NCBI RefSeq assembly: GCF_004916905.1
Contig: NZ_SDLV01000025.1
Location: 248,001-312,000 of the forward strand
Direction: 5' to 3'
Source: Chryseobacterium candidae
GTDB lineage: Bacteria; Bacteroidota; Bacteroidia; Flavobacteriales; Weeksellaceae
Length of the DNA stretch: 64,000 bases
This document shows positions 9,246 to 18,096 of this stretch, piece after piece (positions within the stretch are counted from its first letter, which is position 1; each line of letters opens with the position of its first letter). Below the pieces are notes generated by a model, which was given only the letters and a program-made list of their open reading frames with translations, made no database searches and had not been told where the DNA came from. Position numbers and translations under genes: made by a program.

Positions 9246-10028
9246 TTATTGGATGGTTTTAATAAAATCAGTTGGCCTGAGCTGCATCACAGCCTGAAAA
9301 CTTCGGGTATAGGCCTGAACACTCTTATACCCTACCTCATATGCTGTTTCTGAAATCGTAAGATTTCCGGAACTCAAGTATTCCAGACTCTTAATAATAC
9401 GAAGCATTTGCTGATATTTGCTTAGGGTAAGACCAGTTTCTTTTTTGAAAATACGTTCCAGTGTACGGAAAGATAAAAGAGCCATATCACTGAGATCTTC
9501 CATTTTGATCTCTCTGTGATAATGATTGTGCAAATATTCTATGACTTTGTCAAGACGTTTGTCTTTCGGGAGGCTGATATGAAAAGTCAGGGAATGTTCT
9601 GCAAACCTCGGAAGTTCGTTGAAAAGTGCTTTCAGGAATAGGCTCTCATTATGATCCCGAATCATTAGCTTAGACCACTTCTCCGAATATTTTATCATTT
9701 CCTTTAAAACAGGAGGAACAGAAAATACATTCACTTCATGATAGAAGGATTCTTGGGCGCCAACTTCTGCAAACATGATCATCAGTTTGATTTTTGCAGA
9801 ATGGGAATTGGTTTTATGGACAGCATTTGGAGGAATCCATACCGCATGATTCTGAGGAAGGAGATAGATTTTTTCTTCGATAGTAATATACTGAAAACCA
9901 CTTTCTACATATACGAGCTGACCTTTTTGATGATGATGAAGAACGTTATCATGAATCCAGTTTTCCTCAAACCATACAAAATAAGGCTTATTTAGTTCAT
10001 CAATATTTATACTGTCGCTGGCGTTCAT
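9246..10028 (-). CDS. AraC-family transcriptional regulator with cupin N-terminus
   Basis: The 260-residue protein has an AraC-type cupin sensor domain (roughly residues 15-110: VLHHHQKGQLVYVESGFQYI, then VWIPPNAVHKT) and a C-terminal pair of helix-turn-helix motifs (residues 160-258: MEDLSDMALLSFRTLERIFKKE and ISETAYEVGYKSVQAYTRSFQ). Proteins of this layout usually regulate the adjacent transporter. The gene diverges from an MFS transporter across 71 bases containing a palindrome, so that transporter is the likely target. The ligand is unknown. Confidence 0.9.
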   Translation of the reverse strand: MNASDSINIDELNKPYFVWFEENWIHDNVLHHHQKGQLVYVESGFQYITIEEKIYLLPQNHAVWIPPNAVHKTNSHSAKIKLMIMFAEVGAQESFYHEVNVFSVPPVLKEMIKYSEKWSKLMIRDHNESLFLKALFNELPRFAEHSLTFHISLPKDKRLDKVIEYLHNHYHREIKMEDLSDMALLSFRTLERIFKKETGLTLSKYQQMLRIIKSLEYLSSGNLTISETAYEVGYKSVQAYTRSFQAVMQLRPTDFIKTIQ

Positions 10029-10060
10029 GTCGTTTCAGGTTAAAACTTTGGCAAAATTAA

Positions 10061-10084
10061 ACAAAATTACTGCGTTAATTTTGT
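10061..10084. promoter_or_regulatory. Divergent promoter palindrome between AraC and MFS genes
   Basis: ACAAAATTA and TAATTTTGT form 9-bp inverted arms around the six bases CTGCGT. Each arm contains TAATTTTG, a perfect -7 box, one reading toward each gene. The two promoters therefore share one symmetric element, which suits a dimeric regulator controlling both. Confidence 0.55.
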
Positions 10085-10099
10085 ACAAAAGTTTTTATT

Positions 10100-11305
10100 A
10101 TGATGAAGAAAGAAGTAAAAAAGAATGCTTCGTATGTTTTATTAATCATTAATGTTCTGGTTGTTATACTCATTTCCAGCAATCTCCGCTCACCGATTGT
10201 GGCCGTTGCCCCTGTATTGGGAGAGGTAAGAGATGCTTTAAAAATGGATAATTTTCAGGTGAGCCTGCTTACTTCTATTCCACTGTTTATGTTTGCTGCC
10301 TGTTCTGTACTGGTAAGCAGATTCTCCAATAAATTCGGAATCAGTAAACTTTTGATGTATTCACTGATTATTTTAAGTTTCGGGTTATTTTTACGAATCA
10401 GTGGTTCTCTATGGCTTTTGTTTTTAGGTTCTATATTCATCGGTTTAGGAATATGCATCGGAAATGTGGTCACTCCGGGATATGTTAAGAATAATTTTCC
10501 GAAGCAGATTGGCCTTATGACAGGAATTTTTGCAGTATCTATGAATCTTACAGCAGCACTGGCTTCCGGTTTCAGTGTGAAAATAGGAGAATTGACAGGC
10601 TTTGGATGGAAAGGATCTCTGGGAATATGGCTTGTGATTGCCGCATTGGGCTTCCTGGTTTTATCAGTGGAACTCATATTCAATAAAAGAAATCCGGTTC
10701 AGCCTAAGACGGCAATCAGTACTTCAGATTTTAATATGTTCAAATCTGCCCAGGCGTGGAATATCAGTATTTTTATGGGACTGCAGTCTTTGTTTTATTA
10801 TTGCCTGGTGGCCTGGCTGCCTTCATTTCTTGCTGATTTTCATATGCAGGGAGAAAGCTCCGGCTGGGTGTTCTTTGTGATCCAGATTACCATGATTCCG
10901 GTAACATTCTGCTGCCCTATTATTGCCAGTAAAATGAAGGACCAGAGGTTTATGATTCTTTTTATATGTGCTCTGATGTTCGGAAGTACAATGATGTTTG
11001 TCTTTCTGAAGTCTCAGTGGATCTATGTGAATGCTGTGATTATAGGGATTTCCAACGGATTGTCTTTCAGCTTGTCGATTCTGTTCTTTTCTGCAAGAAC
11101 AAAAAGCAGTATCAATGCGGTTAAAATATCAGGTATGGCACAGTCCGTAGGATATCTGATTGCTGCATTCGGACCTCCGTTATTTGGAAAACTGCATGAT
11201 TGGGACATTTCCTGGAACAGTTCATTCTATTTATTAAGCTTTGCTGTATTGCTGATGCTGTATTTTGGAATGAAGGCGGCAAGAAATAAATATGTTGAGG
11301 ATTAG
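10100..11305 (+). CDS. MFS transporter of the CynX/NimT type
   Basis: The 401-residue protein has about 12 hydrophobic segments and the N-terminal signature NLRSPIVAVAPVLGEVRDAL, typical of the cyanate/2-nitroimidazole transporter branch (CynX/NimT) of the major facilitator superfamily. It acts in the inner membrane, probably as an exporter or anion transporter; the substrate cannot be read from the sequence. It diverges from an AraC-family regulator gene. I start at the first ATG (MMKKEVKK), with the second in-frame ATG equally possible. Confidence 0.88.
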   Translation: MMKKEVKKNASYVLLIINVLVVILISSNLRSPIVAVAPVLGEVRDALKMDNFQVSLLTSIPLFMFAACSVLVSRFSNKFGISKLLMYSLIILSFGLFLRISGSLWLLFLGSIFIGLGICIGNVVTPGYVKNNFPKQIGLMTGIFAVSMNLTAALASGFSVKIGELTGFGWKGSLGIWLVIAALGFLVLSVELIFNKRNPVQPKTAISTSDFNMFKSAQAWNISIFMGLQSLFYYCLVAWLPSFLADFHMQGESSGWVFFVIQITMIPVTFCCPIIASKMKDQRFMILFICALMFGSTMMFVFLKSQWIYVNAVIIGISNGLSFSLSILFFSARTKSSINAVKISGMAQSVGYLIAAFGPPLFGKLHDWDISWNSSFYLLSFAVLLMLYFGMKAARNKYVED

Positions 11306-11317
11306 GAAAATCAAAGG

Positions 11318-12025
11318 TCAGGTTACACGTCTTTTATTGCTGGACGCTACCCATTCTTCTTTTTGGCAGTTTGGGCAGCTTCCTGCATTACCCGCTTTTT
11401 TATGCTCTGTATATCCACAGAATATACAGGAGTAATGTCTTTCCTCATGAATATAATGTAACGGATTATTTAATGAGCCTGGTAAAATAGGAAGACCGTA
11501 TTTTACAGATTTATCTTCAAAAAAGAATACACTGATCTCTCCTGAAATTTCTTCTATAGCCATCTCAATCTGGCCAAGCTGCGAAACTCCTTTTAGCCTT
11601 AATTCTGCGAAGAATTCGTCACTCCCTAGATTTTCTTTTTGAAAGTTTTTAATTGAAAATTCGCCGTTTTCTATCAGGCAGATGGATTGTCCTTCAACCA
11701 GATTTTCAAATTTTTTACTTTTTCCGATAAAATGGGTCACAATAGAATACAGGAGAATAATAACAATAAAAACAATAAGGGATGAAATAATTCCGACATC
11801 CTTATTAAACATAGGATCTCCTGCTGCTGATCCCAGGCCGATAATGACTACCAATTCAAATATTGAGAGCTGTTTTACTCCTCTTTTTCCTAAAATTCTA
11901 AGTCCGATGATAATAGTCAGAAACATAATTATGGTACGAAGAATGATCTCTAAAAGAAAAGACCATTCTTCATGTCCCAATAATAATTCTTTCCAGTCAA
12001 AATTTAAGAGAAAAGTGGACAGCAT
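11318..12025 (-). CDS. DUF421 (YetF-like) membrane protein with C-terminal zinc ribbon
   Basis: The 235-residue protein begins with three hydrophobic helices (FLLEIILRTIIMFLTIIIGL, LSIFELVVIIGLG, IISSLIVFIVIILLYSIV) followed by the cytosolic DUF421 domain (ENLVEGQSICLIENGEF). The C-terminus adds two CxxC knuckles (CIFCGYTEHKK and CPNCQKEEW), a rubredoxin- or zinc-ribbon-like extension that is not part of the core YetF fold. Bacillus YetF-type proteins are linked to spore membranes and stress, but the role here is unknown. It converges with the MFS gene, 12 bases apart. Confidence 0.88.
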   Translation of the reverse strand: MLSTFLLNFDWKELLLGHEEWSFLLEIILRTIIMFLTIIIGLRILGKRGVKQLSIFELVVIIGLGSAAGDPMFNKDVGIISSLIVFIVIILLYSIVTHFIGKSKKFENLVEGQSICLIENGEFSIKNFQKENLGSDEFFAELRLKGVSQLGQIEMAIEEISGEISVFFFEDKSVKYGLPILPGSLNNPLHYIHEERHYSCIFCGYTEHKKAGNAGSCPNCQKEEWVASSNKRRVT

Positions 12026-12087
12026 ATAAATTATTTACCACGGAATATTCAAAAAATAAGCCATAACTCCTGTTATTTATTTCATAC

Positions 12088-12852
12088 TTATTTCAGGATT
12101 ACCTCTTCTCCGTCTTTCAGTAGTAAACATTGGTTTCCAAGTCCTTTTTCGATTATTTTTTTCTGGATAAAATTCCTGTCTTCCTTACAATGGCTTACTG
12201 CTTCCAGATGAGTTACCCAAACAGTAGATTCCGGTGCGTATTCACATACTTTTGCGATGTCTTCGCTGGTCATAATAATAGGATCTCCCACAGAGAAGGT
12301 GGCAGCACCTCCTGCAACAATGATGTGCTTTGGCTTGTGTTGAGCAATTTCTGCAGCAACTTCATCATACCAGATTGTATCACCTGCAATATAGACTGAC
12401 TGATTGTCTTTTTTAAAAACGAAACCGTTTACTATTCCCATTTTTTCTCCAATTTCTCCGGTACCGTGCTGGCCTTTGGTGGTAGAAATTTCAATGTTTT
12501 TCCATTGAAGATGATCATTTACAATTAAAATATTCGTAAATCCCTGTTCTGCAATATGATCAGCAATAACCTCTGAACAGATCACCGGAATATTTTTATC
12601 GAGAAGTTCTACTGCGTCAGCATCCCAATGATCCGGATGAAGATGGGTTACCGCTACAGCATCTATTCCTTCTAATTTTTTCTTTAATTCTTCTCTACTG
12701 AAAGGGAGATCTACAAGAGGATTCAGTAGTTCACTTTCTGTCATAGGCATTTTTCCCATAGACCCTTTTTCTCCGAGCATCGGATCTACCAGTATGGAAA
12801 TTCCGTCAATATTCAGTAGCAATGTTGCATTGCGCCATAATTGTAATTTCAT
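12088..12852 (-). CDS. MBL-fold metal-dependent hydrolase (UlaG-like)
   Basis: The 254-residue protein has the metallo-beta-lactamase signature THLHPDHWDAD (HxHxDH), followed by KGQHGTGEIG, a buried YIAGDTIWYDE and a final VWVTHLEAVSH, matching the UlaG/L-ascorbate-lactonase-like branch. It should be a cytosolic two-metal hydrolase; the substrate is unknown. It diverges from an HxlR-family regulator gene across 89 bases, so the two are probably functionally linked. Read leftward, a -7 box TAAATTTG (12872-12879) precedes it. Confidence 0.88.
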   Translation of the reverse strand: MKLQLWRNATLLLNIDGISILVDPMLGEKGSMGKMPMTESELLNPLVDLPFSREELKKKLEGIDAVAVTHLHPDHWDADAVELLDKNIPVICSEVIADHIAEQGFTNILIVNDHLQWKNIEISTTKGQHGTGEIGEKMGIVNGFVFKKDNQSVYIAGDTIWYDEVAAEIAQHKPKHIIVAGGAATFSVGDPIIMTSEDIAKVCEYAPESTVWVTHLEAVSHCKEDRNFIQKKIIEKGLGNQCLLLKDGEEVILK

Positions 12853-12871
12853 TTTGAGTATTTTTGTTGAA

Positions 12872-12922
12872 CAAATTTATTGACTAATGAAGGTCAAACA
12901 ATCGAAGGTTACCAAAAGGTTA
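12872..12922. promoter_or_regulatory. MBL promoter and candidate HxlR operator
   Basis: Leftward TAAATTTG (12872-12879) is a consensus -7 box with a TTG about 19 bases upstream. Immediately beyond that lie two direct repeats, AAGGTTA at 12905-12911 and 12916-12922, spaced 11 bases apart (one helical turn). Their position fits binding by the HxlR regulator encoded to the right. Confidence 0.5.
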
Positions 12923-12941
12923 ACCATAAATATTCAGGTAT

Positions 12942-13256
12942 ATGAATTTTGAAGAATTTAAAAACTGTGGATTAAGAAGAAGCCTGAATATCCTTTCAGG
13001 TAAATGGAAACCTTTAATTCTGCATAATCTTTTTGAAGAAGATCAGGTGCGTTTTGTGGAACTTTGGCGAAATATGCCCCGGGTTTCCAAGAAAGTACTT
13101 GCAGAGCAGCTGAAGCAGCTGGAAGAAGATCGTATTATTGAACGGATTGAAGTTTATAATTTTCCGCCGGAAGTATATTATAAATTAACGGAGAAAGGGC
13201 AAAAGCTGGGACCTATTCTTTCCGAACTTCATTCATGGGGAAATGGATTGGGTTAA
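12942..13256 (+). CDS. HxlR-family winged-helix regulator
   Basis: The 104-residue protein has the HxlR pattern: a leading CGLRRSLNILSGKWKPLIL, the recognition region RFVELWRNMPRVSKKVLAEQ, and the wing IERIEVYNFPPEVYYKLTEKG. HxlR proteins bind DNA as dimers and often sense oxidants or electrophiles through an N-terminal cysteine; one is present at residue 9. It faces the MBL hydrolase gene, its probable target. It stands alone on its strand. Confidence 0.9.
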   Translation: MNFEEFKNCGLRRSLNILSGKWKPLILHNLFEEDQVRFVELWRNMPRVSKKVLAEQLKQLEEDRIIERIEVYNFPPEVYYKLTEKGQKLGPILSELHSWGNGLG

Positions 13257-13329
13257 AACCATTTTGGATAAATTCATCGAAGGTTTTCGATGCCATTGAG
13301 TATTTCTTTCCTCTTCTAGAATTTTATCC

Positions 13330-13385
13330 TACATTTGGAAACACTGCCTAAAAATAGATTTATATAGGGGTTATATAATATAACC
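13330..13385 (+). promoter_or_regulatory. Promoter and leader palindrome of the T9SS protein gene
   Basis: TACATTTG (13330-13337) is an exact -7 box; the -33 element is weak (TTTC). The expected leader then carries the perfect 17-base inverted repeat GGTTATATAATATAACC (13369-13385), which may be an operator or a small mRNA hairpin. Confidence 0.45.
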
Positions 13386-13410
13386 TCAATTTAAAAAAAA
13401 AAACAAACCA

Positions 13411-14814
13411 ATGAAAAAACAATTATTATTTGTGCTTACTCTTGCAGCACAGGCTTCTTTTGCACAAATCATTTCCAAAGATCCTACGTTTGCTTCAAAC
13501 GGAATTTACAACCTTCAAACGGGAATCTCTTATTTAGGAGAATTAACAGAAACAACCAATGCCGTATTTTACGAATCCTTTGACTCCAATAGTAATCAGT
13601 TACTTATCTCTAAAGCGACAAGTTACAATGGCTCTCCGGATTTAACTTTTGGGACCAATGGTAAAACTGCATTGAATTACACATCGGACGCTTTAGTGGG
13701 ATTTATAAGGCACAGCAATAATACATTAACCCTACTGTTAAAACGATATGACTCTGTAAATAATATTAATTATTTAGATGTAGTCCGATTGCTTGCCAAT
13801 GGGCAATTGGATCCTTCGTTTTCCAATGGAGGAATAAAATCATTAGCCAATTTCAATCAGGACAATTTCAATATAAAGAATAATCTTATAGAACAAGGAA
13901 ACAAAATTATTGTTTCGGGAACCGGAATAGATACTAATGGATTTTTTGATGGGTACACTCATACATTCAGATTAAATTCTGATGGTACACCAGATAACAG
14001 TTTTGGGGATAATGGAGAATTATCCACTTACGGAATTCCCCGCATTATTTTAGATAAACAGTCCAATATTATCATTTTAGAACACAATACAATAAAAAAG
14101 TATACTTCTGACGGACAGCTCATGACTGGTTTTGGTAATAATGGGACAGCCTTGTTTAATGGGGTAAATGTAAATGTTATAAAAGCAGATTCAGCTAATA
14201 GAATTATATATGCACAACTTGGATCCTTAACGCCCGCTACGATAGGAAGACTGAATGCTGATGGGACGCCGGATACCACATTCAGCTACACCGGTACTCT
14301 TGGTCTTGAATTTTGGGATATCTATGAAAAAAACAATACTTACTATATAGCCGGCTATGCTGATCTTAATAATGCACCTGCTTATTATCTCTCTAAACTT
14401 AATCAAAACGGAGCTATTGATACGGTATTTGGAGAATATGTAGAAAATGATTCCAATTTACTCTATCACTTTATTCACGCAATCAAAGTTTTTGATAATA
14501 ATGTAATTGTTTATGGAGATGGGCCAACAAAAGAAATTGTGAAATATCTTTTAAACGGTACTGCTACATTACCGACAGCAGAAACTGTAAAAAATAATAC
14601 TGAATTTACTTTTGAAAGTCCTGTAAAACAAGATTTGGTGTATCAGTCAAAAGAAAAAATTAATAAAATAGAGATCTATTCTGTTGACGGAAGGCTATTA
14701 AAAACGATAAATAAAAATAATTCCGACGTTTCCGAACTTTCTAAAGGAGTTTATTTTGCGAAAGCAATTTTTGAAAATGGAAAAGTTTTTACAAAAAAAC
14801 TTATTAAGAAGTAG
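13411..14814 (+). CDS. Secreted delta-60 repeat protein with T9SS sorting domain
   Basis: The 467-residue protein begins with a signal peptide (MKKQLLFVLTLAAQASFAQ) and carries about seven delta-60 repeats, recognisable as GxxDxxFGxxG (SPDLTFGTNGK, QLDPSFSNGGI, TPDNSFGDNGE, TPDTTFSYTG), which should fold as a beta-propeller or solenoid. The last 70 or so residues (KINKIEIYSVDGRLLKT ... FTKKLIKK) are a type A C-terminal sorting domain for the type IX secretion system, so the protein is delivered to the cell surface or medium. Its binding partner is unknown. It is followed 37 bases later by another exported protein gene, probably in the same operon. Confidence 0.9.
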   Translation: MKKQLLFVLTLAAQASFAQIISKDPTFASNGIYNLQTGISYLGELTETTNAVFYESFDSNSNQLLISKATSYNGSPDLTFGTNGKTALNYTSDALVGFIRHSNNTLTLLLKRYDSVNNINYLDVVRLLANGQLDPSFSNGGIKSLANFNQDNFNIKNNLIEQGNKIIVSGTGIDTNGFFDGYTHTFRLNSDGTPDNSFGDNGELSTYGIPRIILDKQSNIIILEHNTIKKYTSDGQLMTGFGNNGTALFNGVNVNVIKADSANRIIYAQLGSLTPATIGRLNADGTPDTTFSYTGTLGLEFWDIYEKNNTYYIAGYADLNNAPAYYLSKLNQNGAIDTVFGEYVENDSNLLYHFIHAIKVFDNNVIVYGDGPTKEIVKYLLNGTATLPTAETVKNNTEFTFESPVKQDLVYQSKEKINKIEIYSVDGRLLKTINKNNSDVSELSKGVYFAKAIFENGKVFTKKLIKK

Positions 14815-14851
14815 TAAATTAATATTTTAAAACTAATAACAATTTTTACAA

Positions 14852-15406
14852 ATGAAAAGAATCATTATTTTGATTTCCTGTGTATCATGTATGTGGGCGA
14901 CGGCACAGATAACACCTCCACCTACTATTCAAAGATCAAATACCACATCCCGCGGACTTACCATCAATTCAAGAAAAGGGACATTAATTGAGAAAAAAAT
15001 CAGCAATTTAGGCAAATTTAAAAATCTGAATATTCAAAAAATTGTAACCAGAGACGGATCTGATAATTCATCGGAATCTGTGTTGGGCATTATGTATGAA
15101 TATGAAACCTTTGATGAAATTTCCAAGAAAACCTTAACGGTTGATAAGAATGAACTGGGAAAGCTGATCCAGGCGCTTCAGACTGTGGAACAGAAAGAAA
15201 ATGAAAAAGCAAATCAGGAAACCAAATATAAGTTTGTTACGATGAGTAATATAGAGTTTGGAAGTGTTTACCGGGAAAAGATTTCATCGTGGGTGAATTA
15301 TATAAAAACTCCGGGCAACCATTTTAATCAGAACTTACTGGAATTCAATAAGGATGAATTAAAAGAATTGATTACTGTTTTGAAGAAAGCAGACCAGGAA
15401 CTTTAA
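14852..15406 (+). CDS. Exported hypothetical protein
   Basis: The 184-residue protein has an N-terminal signal peptide (MKRIIILISCVSCMWATAQ). The rest is mostly polar with a lysine- and glutamate-rich helical stretch (KLIQALQTVEQKENEKANQE). It follows the delta-60 repeat gene by 37 bases on the same strand and ends before a strong hairpin. No family is recognised; its closeness to a T9SS substrate suggests a surface or periplasmic role, which is only inference. Confidence 0.75.
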   Translation: MKRIIILISCVSCMWATAQITPPPTIQRSNTTSRGLTINSRKGTLIEKKISNLGKFKNLNIQKIVTRDGSDNSSESVLGIMYEYETFDEISKKTLTVDKNELGKLIQALQTVEQKENEKANQETKYKFVTMSNIEFGSVYREKISSWVNYIKTPGNHFNQNLLEFNKDELKELITVLKKADQEL

Positions 15407-15438
15407 CACAGAATAGAATTAGATAGTTAAACATAAAA

Positions 15439-15467
15439 ACCTTATAGGTTATGAAAACCTATAAGGT
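15439..15467. terminator. Perfect 12-bp hairpin between convergent genes
   Basis: ACCTTATAGGTT pairs with AACCTATAAGGT around a 5-base loop, with A tracts on the left and right. It lies between the exported protein gene and bioA and can stop transcription from both sides. The same sequence type also occurs as a dispersed hairpin in flavobacteria, so it may have a mobile origin. Confidence 0.65.
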
Positions 15468-15510
15468 ATATTTAAAAAAATTAAAAATAATTATTACCGG
15501 AACGGATTGT

Positions 15511-16803
15511 TTACTCTTTAAACAGATCAAGAACTTCCATAATATTCTGATATACAAAGTCTAATTCTTCGGAAGTAATACAATAAGGAGTAACCAGATA
15601 GATTACATTTCCCAACGGCCTCATGATAATCCCTCTCTGTAAGAATTCATTGTAAAGCTTCTTCCCTATTTCATTGAAATAAGAAGTATCATTCCCGGTT
15701 TTTAAATCGAACGCTAAAATAGTTCCGATCTGCCGAACCTTTTCTACATGAGGATGCAAAGCAAGTGCTTTCACAAACTCCGAATGTTGATGCGTAATGC
15801 GGTTAATATTCATCTGAGTTTCACTTGTCAATAGTAATTCCATACTGGCAAGAGCCGCTGTACAGGCTAAAGGATTAGCTGTAAACGAATGCCCGTGAAA
15901 TAATGTTTTATAACGGTCTTCAGAAAGGAAAGCATCATAGATTTCATTGGAACAGGTCGTAATTCCCATGGGCATTGTTCCTCCTGTCAACCCTTTTGAA
16001 AAACACATAATGTCTGGTTTTTCTGTAAGATAATCTGCTGCGAAAAGCTTACCTGTTCTTCCAAATCCTGTAAAAACTTCATCCTGGATCATAAGAACAC
16101 CTTCTTCCCTGCAGTATTTCATCAACTGACTAAGATCTTCAGCTTTATACATTAACATTCCGGCAGCACCCTGAACTAATGGCTCATAGATAAAGCAAGC
16201 CACTTCATCAGCAAGTTCTTTAATCTGTTTCTGTAAGCTTTCCAGATTTTCTGCATTGGGTGTATCTATAAAAACAACTTCAAACAGCATGCTTTCAAAA
16301 GGTCTTGTCCAGAAACTCTTTCCACTGACAGACATCGCCCCGAAAGTATCGCCGTGATAAGCATTTTTAAAAGCTAAAATCTTCGTTTTCTTTTTCTCTT
16401 GATTGTATGCATATTGAATACACATTTTTAAAGCAACTTCTACTGCTGTAGAACCGTTATCTGAATAAAAGACCTTTTCCTGACCAGCAGGAAGAAGTTT
16501 CAGTAAATTTTCTGAAAGCTGTACAGCAGGTTCATGGGTAAATCCTGCAAAAATAACCTGCTCCAGTGTATTCAGCTGTTCAAAGACACGTTGTGCAATA
16601 TAAGGATGTGAATGCCCGTGCAGCGTCACCCACCATGACGAGACCACATCCAGATATTTTTTTCCTTCGTTGTCATACAGGTAAATTCCTTTTCCTTTTA
16701 CAATAGGAATGGCATCATCAGCTGTTTTCATCTGCGTGTAAGGATGCCAGTTGACCGCTTTATCTCTCTCCTGCAGGCTGATTTCTTTTGTTATTGTATT
16801 CAT
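15511..16803 (-). CDS. bioA: Adenosylmethionine-8-amino-7-oxononanoate aminotransferase
   Basis: BioA transfers an amino group from S-adenosylmethionine to 8-amino-7-oxononanoate, the third step of biotin ring assembly, with PLP. Visible marks are NWHPYTQM near the start, the active-site region VVSSWWVTLHGHSHPYI, IQDEVFTGFGRTGKLFA (PLP-binding Asp) and CFSKGLTGGTMPMG containing the Schiff-base lysine. The length of 430 residues is usual. I start at ATG 16803 (MNTITKEISLQ); the longer frame to 16914 reads through a dispersed repeat and is not credible. It lies about 300 bases downstream of bioB on the same strand, separated by repeats, so it may have its own promoter. Confidence 0.96.
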   Translation of the reverse strand: MNTITKEISLQERDKAVNWHPYTQMKTADDAIPIVKGKGIYLYDNEGKKYLDVVSSWWVTLHGHSHPYIAQRVFEQLNTLEQVIFAGFTHEPAVQLSENLLKLLPAGQEKVFYSDNGSTAVEVALKMCIQYAYNQEKKKTKILAFKNAYHGDTFGAMSVSGKSFWTRPFESMLFEVVFIDTPNAENLESLQKQIKELADEVACFIYEPLVQGAAGMLMYKAEDLSQLMKYCREEGVLMIQDEVFTGFGRTGKLFAADYLTEKPDIMCFSKGLTGGTMPMGITTCSNEIYDAFLSEDRYKTLFHGHSFTANPLACTAALASMELLLTSETQMNINRITHQHSEFVKALALHPHVEKVRQIGTILAFDLKTGNDTSYFNEIGKKLYNEFLQRGIIMRPLGNVIYLVTPYCITSEELDFVYQNIMEVLDLFKE

Positions 16804-16841
16804 ATATTGATCTAAAAAGTAGAAATGAGTGATAAATTGTT

Positions 16842-17013
16842 TAAGTTTTAGCGTACTGATCGCTAGGTTTTTCACATTGCATGCTGTTATTTTAAGTTCG
16901 TAAAGGCGTTTCACTCAGCAATAAGAAATATTCTGCTTTGCTGAATAGAATGCCTTTGCGAGCGAAATATTTTCCGACTTAAAATATTACTTTGCGAACC
17001 TTAGCGTTAAAAA
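16842..17013. repeat. Head-to-head pair of a dispersed repeat (family A)
   Basis: Two copies of the same element face each other. The left copy (16842-16920, read leftward) begins TGCTGAGTGAAACGCC and the right copy (16939-17013) begins TGCTGAATAGAATGCC; both end in a TTAGCGTTAAAA-like tail. A third copy is at 49923-49998. The pair fills most of the bioA-bioB gap and could form a large hairpin in the mRNA. No gene lies here. Confidence 0.6.
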
Positions 17014-17112
17014 CCAATACTAATATTGATGAAATCAGATATCAATGCTGCAATAAAAATCAGAATACTTGTAATCCGGCTTACCACTCATTATTTTATC
17101 ATTCATAATTAT

Positions 17113-18096
17113 CTAACAGCAGGTTTCTTTTTTCATCATAGGTTTCAGTCCTAATGTCTGAAGCATCTGCATATCTTCAGAAACTCCCGGATTAGGCGTT
17201 ACCAGTAAGGTTTCTCTTTCACCCGTAAAAATAGAATTAGCTCCTGCCATAAAGCACCATGCCTGCTCTGTCTCAGACATTTCTATACGTCCGGCACTTA
17301 ATCTTACCATAGAAGATGGCATTACGATTCTTGCTGTGGCGATCATTCTTACCATTTCCCAGGTATCTACTTTTTCATTATCTTCTAATGGCGTTCCCGC
17401 TACTCTGGCCAATGCATTAATTGGAACAGATTCCGGATGTTTTGGCATCGTTGCCAACGTTAAAAGCATTGAAATTCTGTCTCTATGAGTTTCACCAAGA
17501 CCTATAATTCCTCCGGAACACACTGTGATTCCTGCTTTTCTTACATTATTTATCGTATTGATTCTGTTGTCAAAAGTTCTGGTAGAGATGATCTCTTCAT
17601 AATACTGCTCAGAAGTGTCAAGGTTGTGATTGTAAGCGTATAATCCAGCCTCCTGAAGTCTGACAGCCTGTTCTTCCGTAAGCATTCCCAGTGTACAGCA
17701 AACTTCCAGACCAAGATCATTTACACCTTTCACCATATCAATCACTCTGTCAAAATCACGGTTATTACGAACTTCACGCCATGCTGCTGCCATACAGAAT
17801 CTTGAAGATCCGGAATCTTTTGCTTTCTGAGCGTGGGCAATTACAGTTTCTGTAGGCAGTAAAGCCTGTACTTTGATATCCGTGTGATAACGGGCTGCCT
17901 GTCCGCAATATGAACAGTCTTCAGGACATCCACCCGTTTTGATGGATAATAGTGTTGAAATCTGTACTTCAGAAGGGTCATGCCATTCGCGGTGTACGGT
18001 GGCTGCTTTATAGATGAGTTCCATTAGAGGAAGGTGATAAATTTCCTCGATCTCTTCTTTCGTCCAGTTGTTTCTCAATGTTGTTTTTGTATCCAT
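17113..18096 (-). CDS. bioB: Biotin synthase
   Basis: BioB is the radical SAM enzyme that inserts sulfur into dethiobiotin. The 327-residue sequence has the 4Fe-4S motif [10 protein letters not shown] (CxxxCxxC) near residues 56-63, further conserved cysteines ([18 protein letters not shown]) that hold the second cluster, YNHNLDTS and the C-terminal VRLSAGR. Its ATG overlaps the TAA of bioD, so the two are translationally coupled. The product works in the cytosol and needs iron-sulfur cluster supply. Confidence 0.97.
   Translation of the reverse strand: MDTKTTLRNNWTKEEIEEIYHLPLMELIYKAATVHREWHDPSEVQISTLLSIKTGGCPEDCSYCGQAARYHTDIKVQALLPTETVIAHAQKAKDSGSSRFCMAAAWREVRNNRDFDRVIDMVKGVNDLGLEVCCTLGMLTEEQAVRLQEAGLYAYNHNLDTSEQYYEEIISTRTFDNRINTINNVRKAGITVCSGGIIGLGETHRDRISMLLTLATMPKHPESVPINALARVAGTPLEDNEKVDTWEMVRMIATARIVMPSSMVRLSAGRIEMSETEQAWCFMAGANSIFTGERETLLVTPNPGVSEDMQMLQTLGLKPMMKKETCC

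Noticed and set aside
16804..16914. N-terminal extension of bioA
   Set aside because: The extra 37 codons read through a dispersed repeat, while ATG 16803 gives the normal BioA start.
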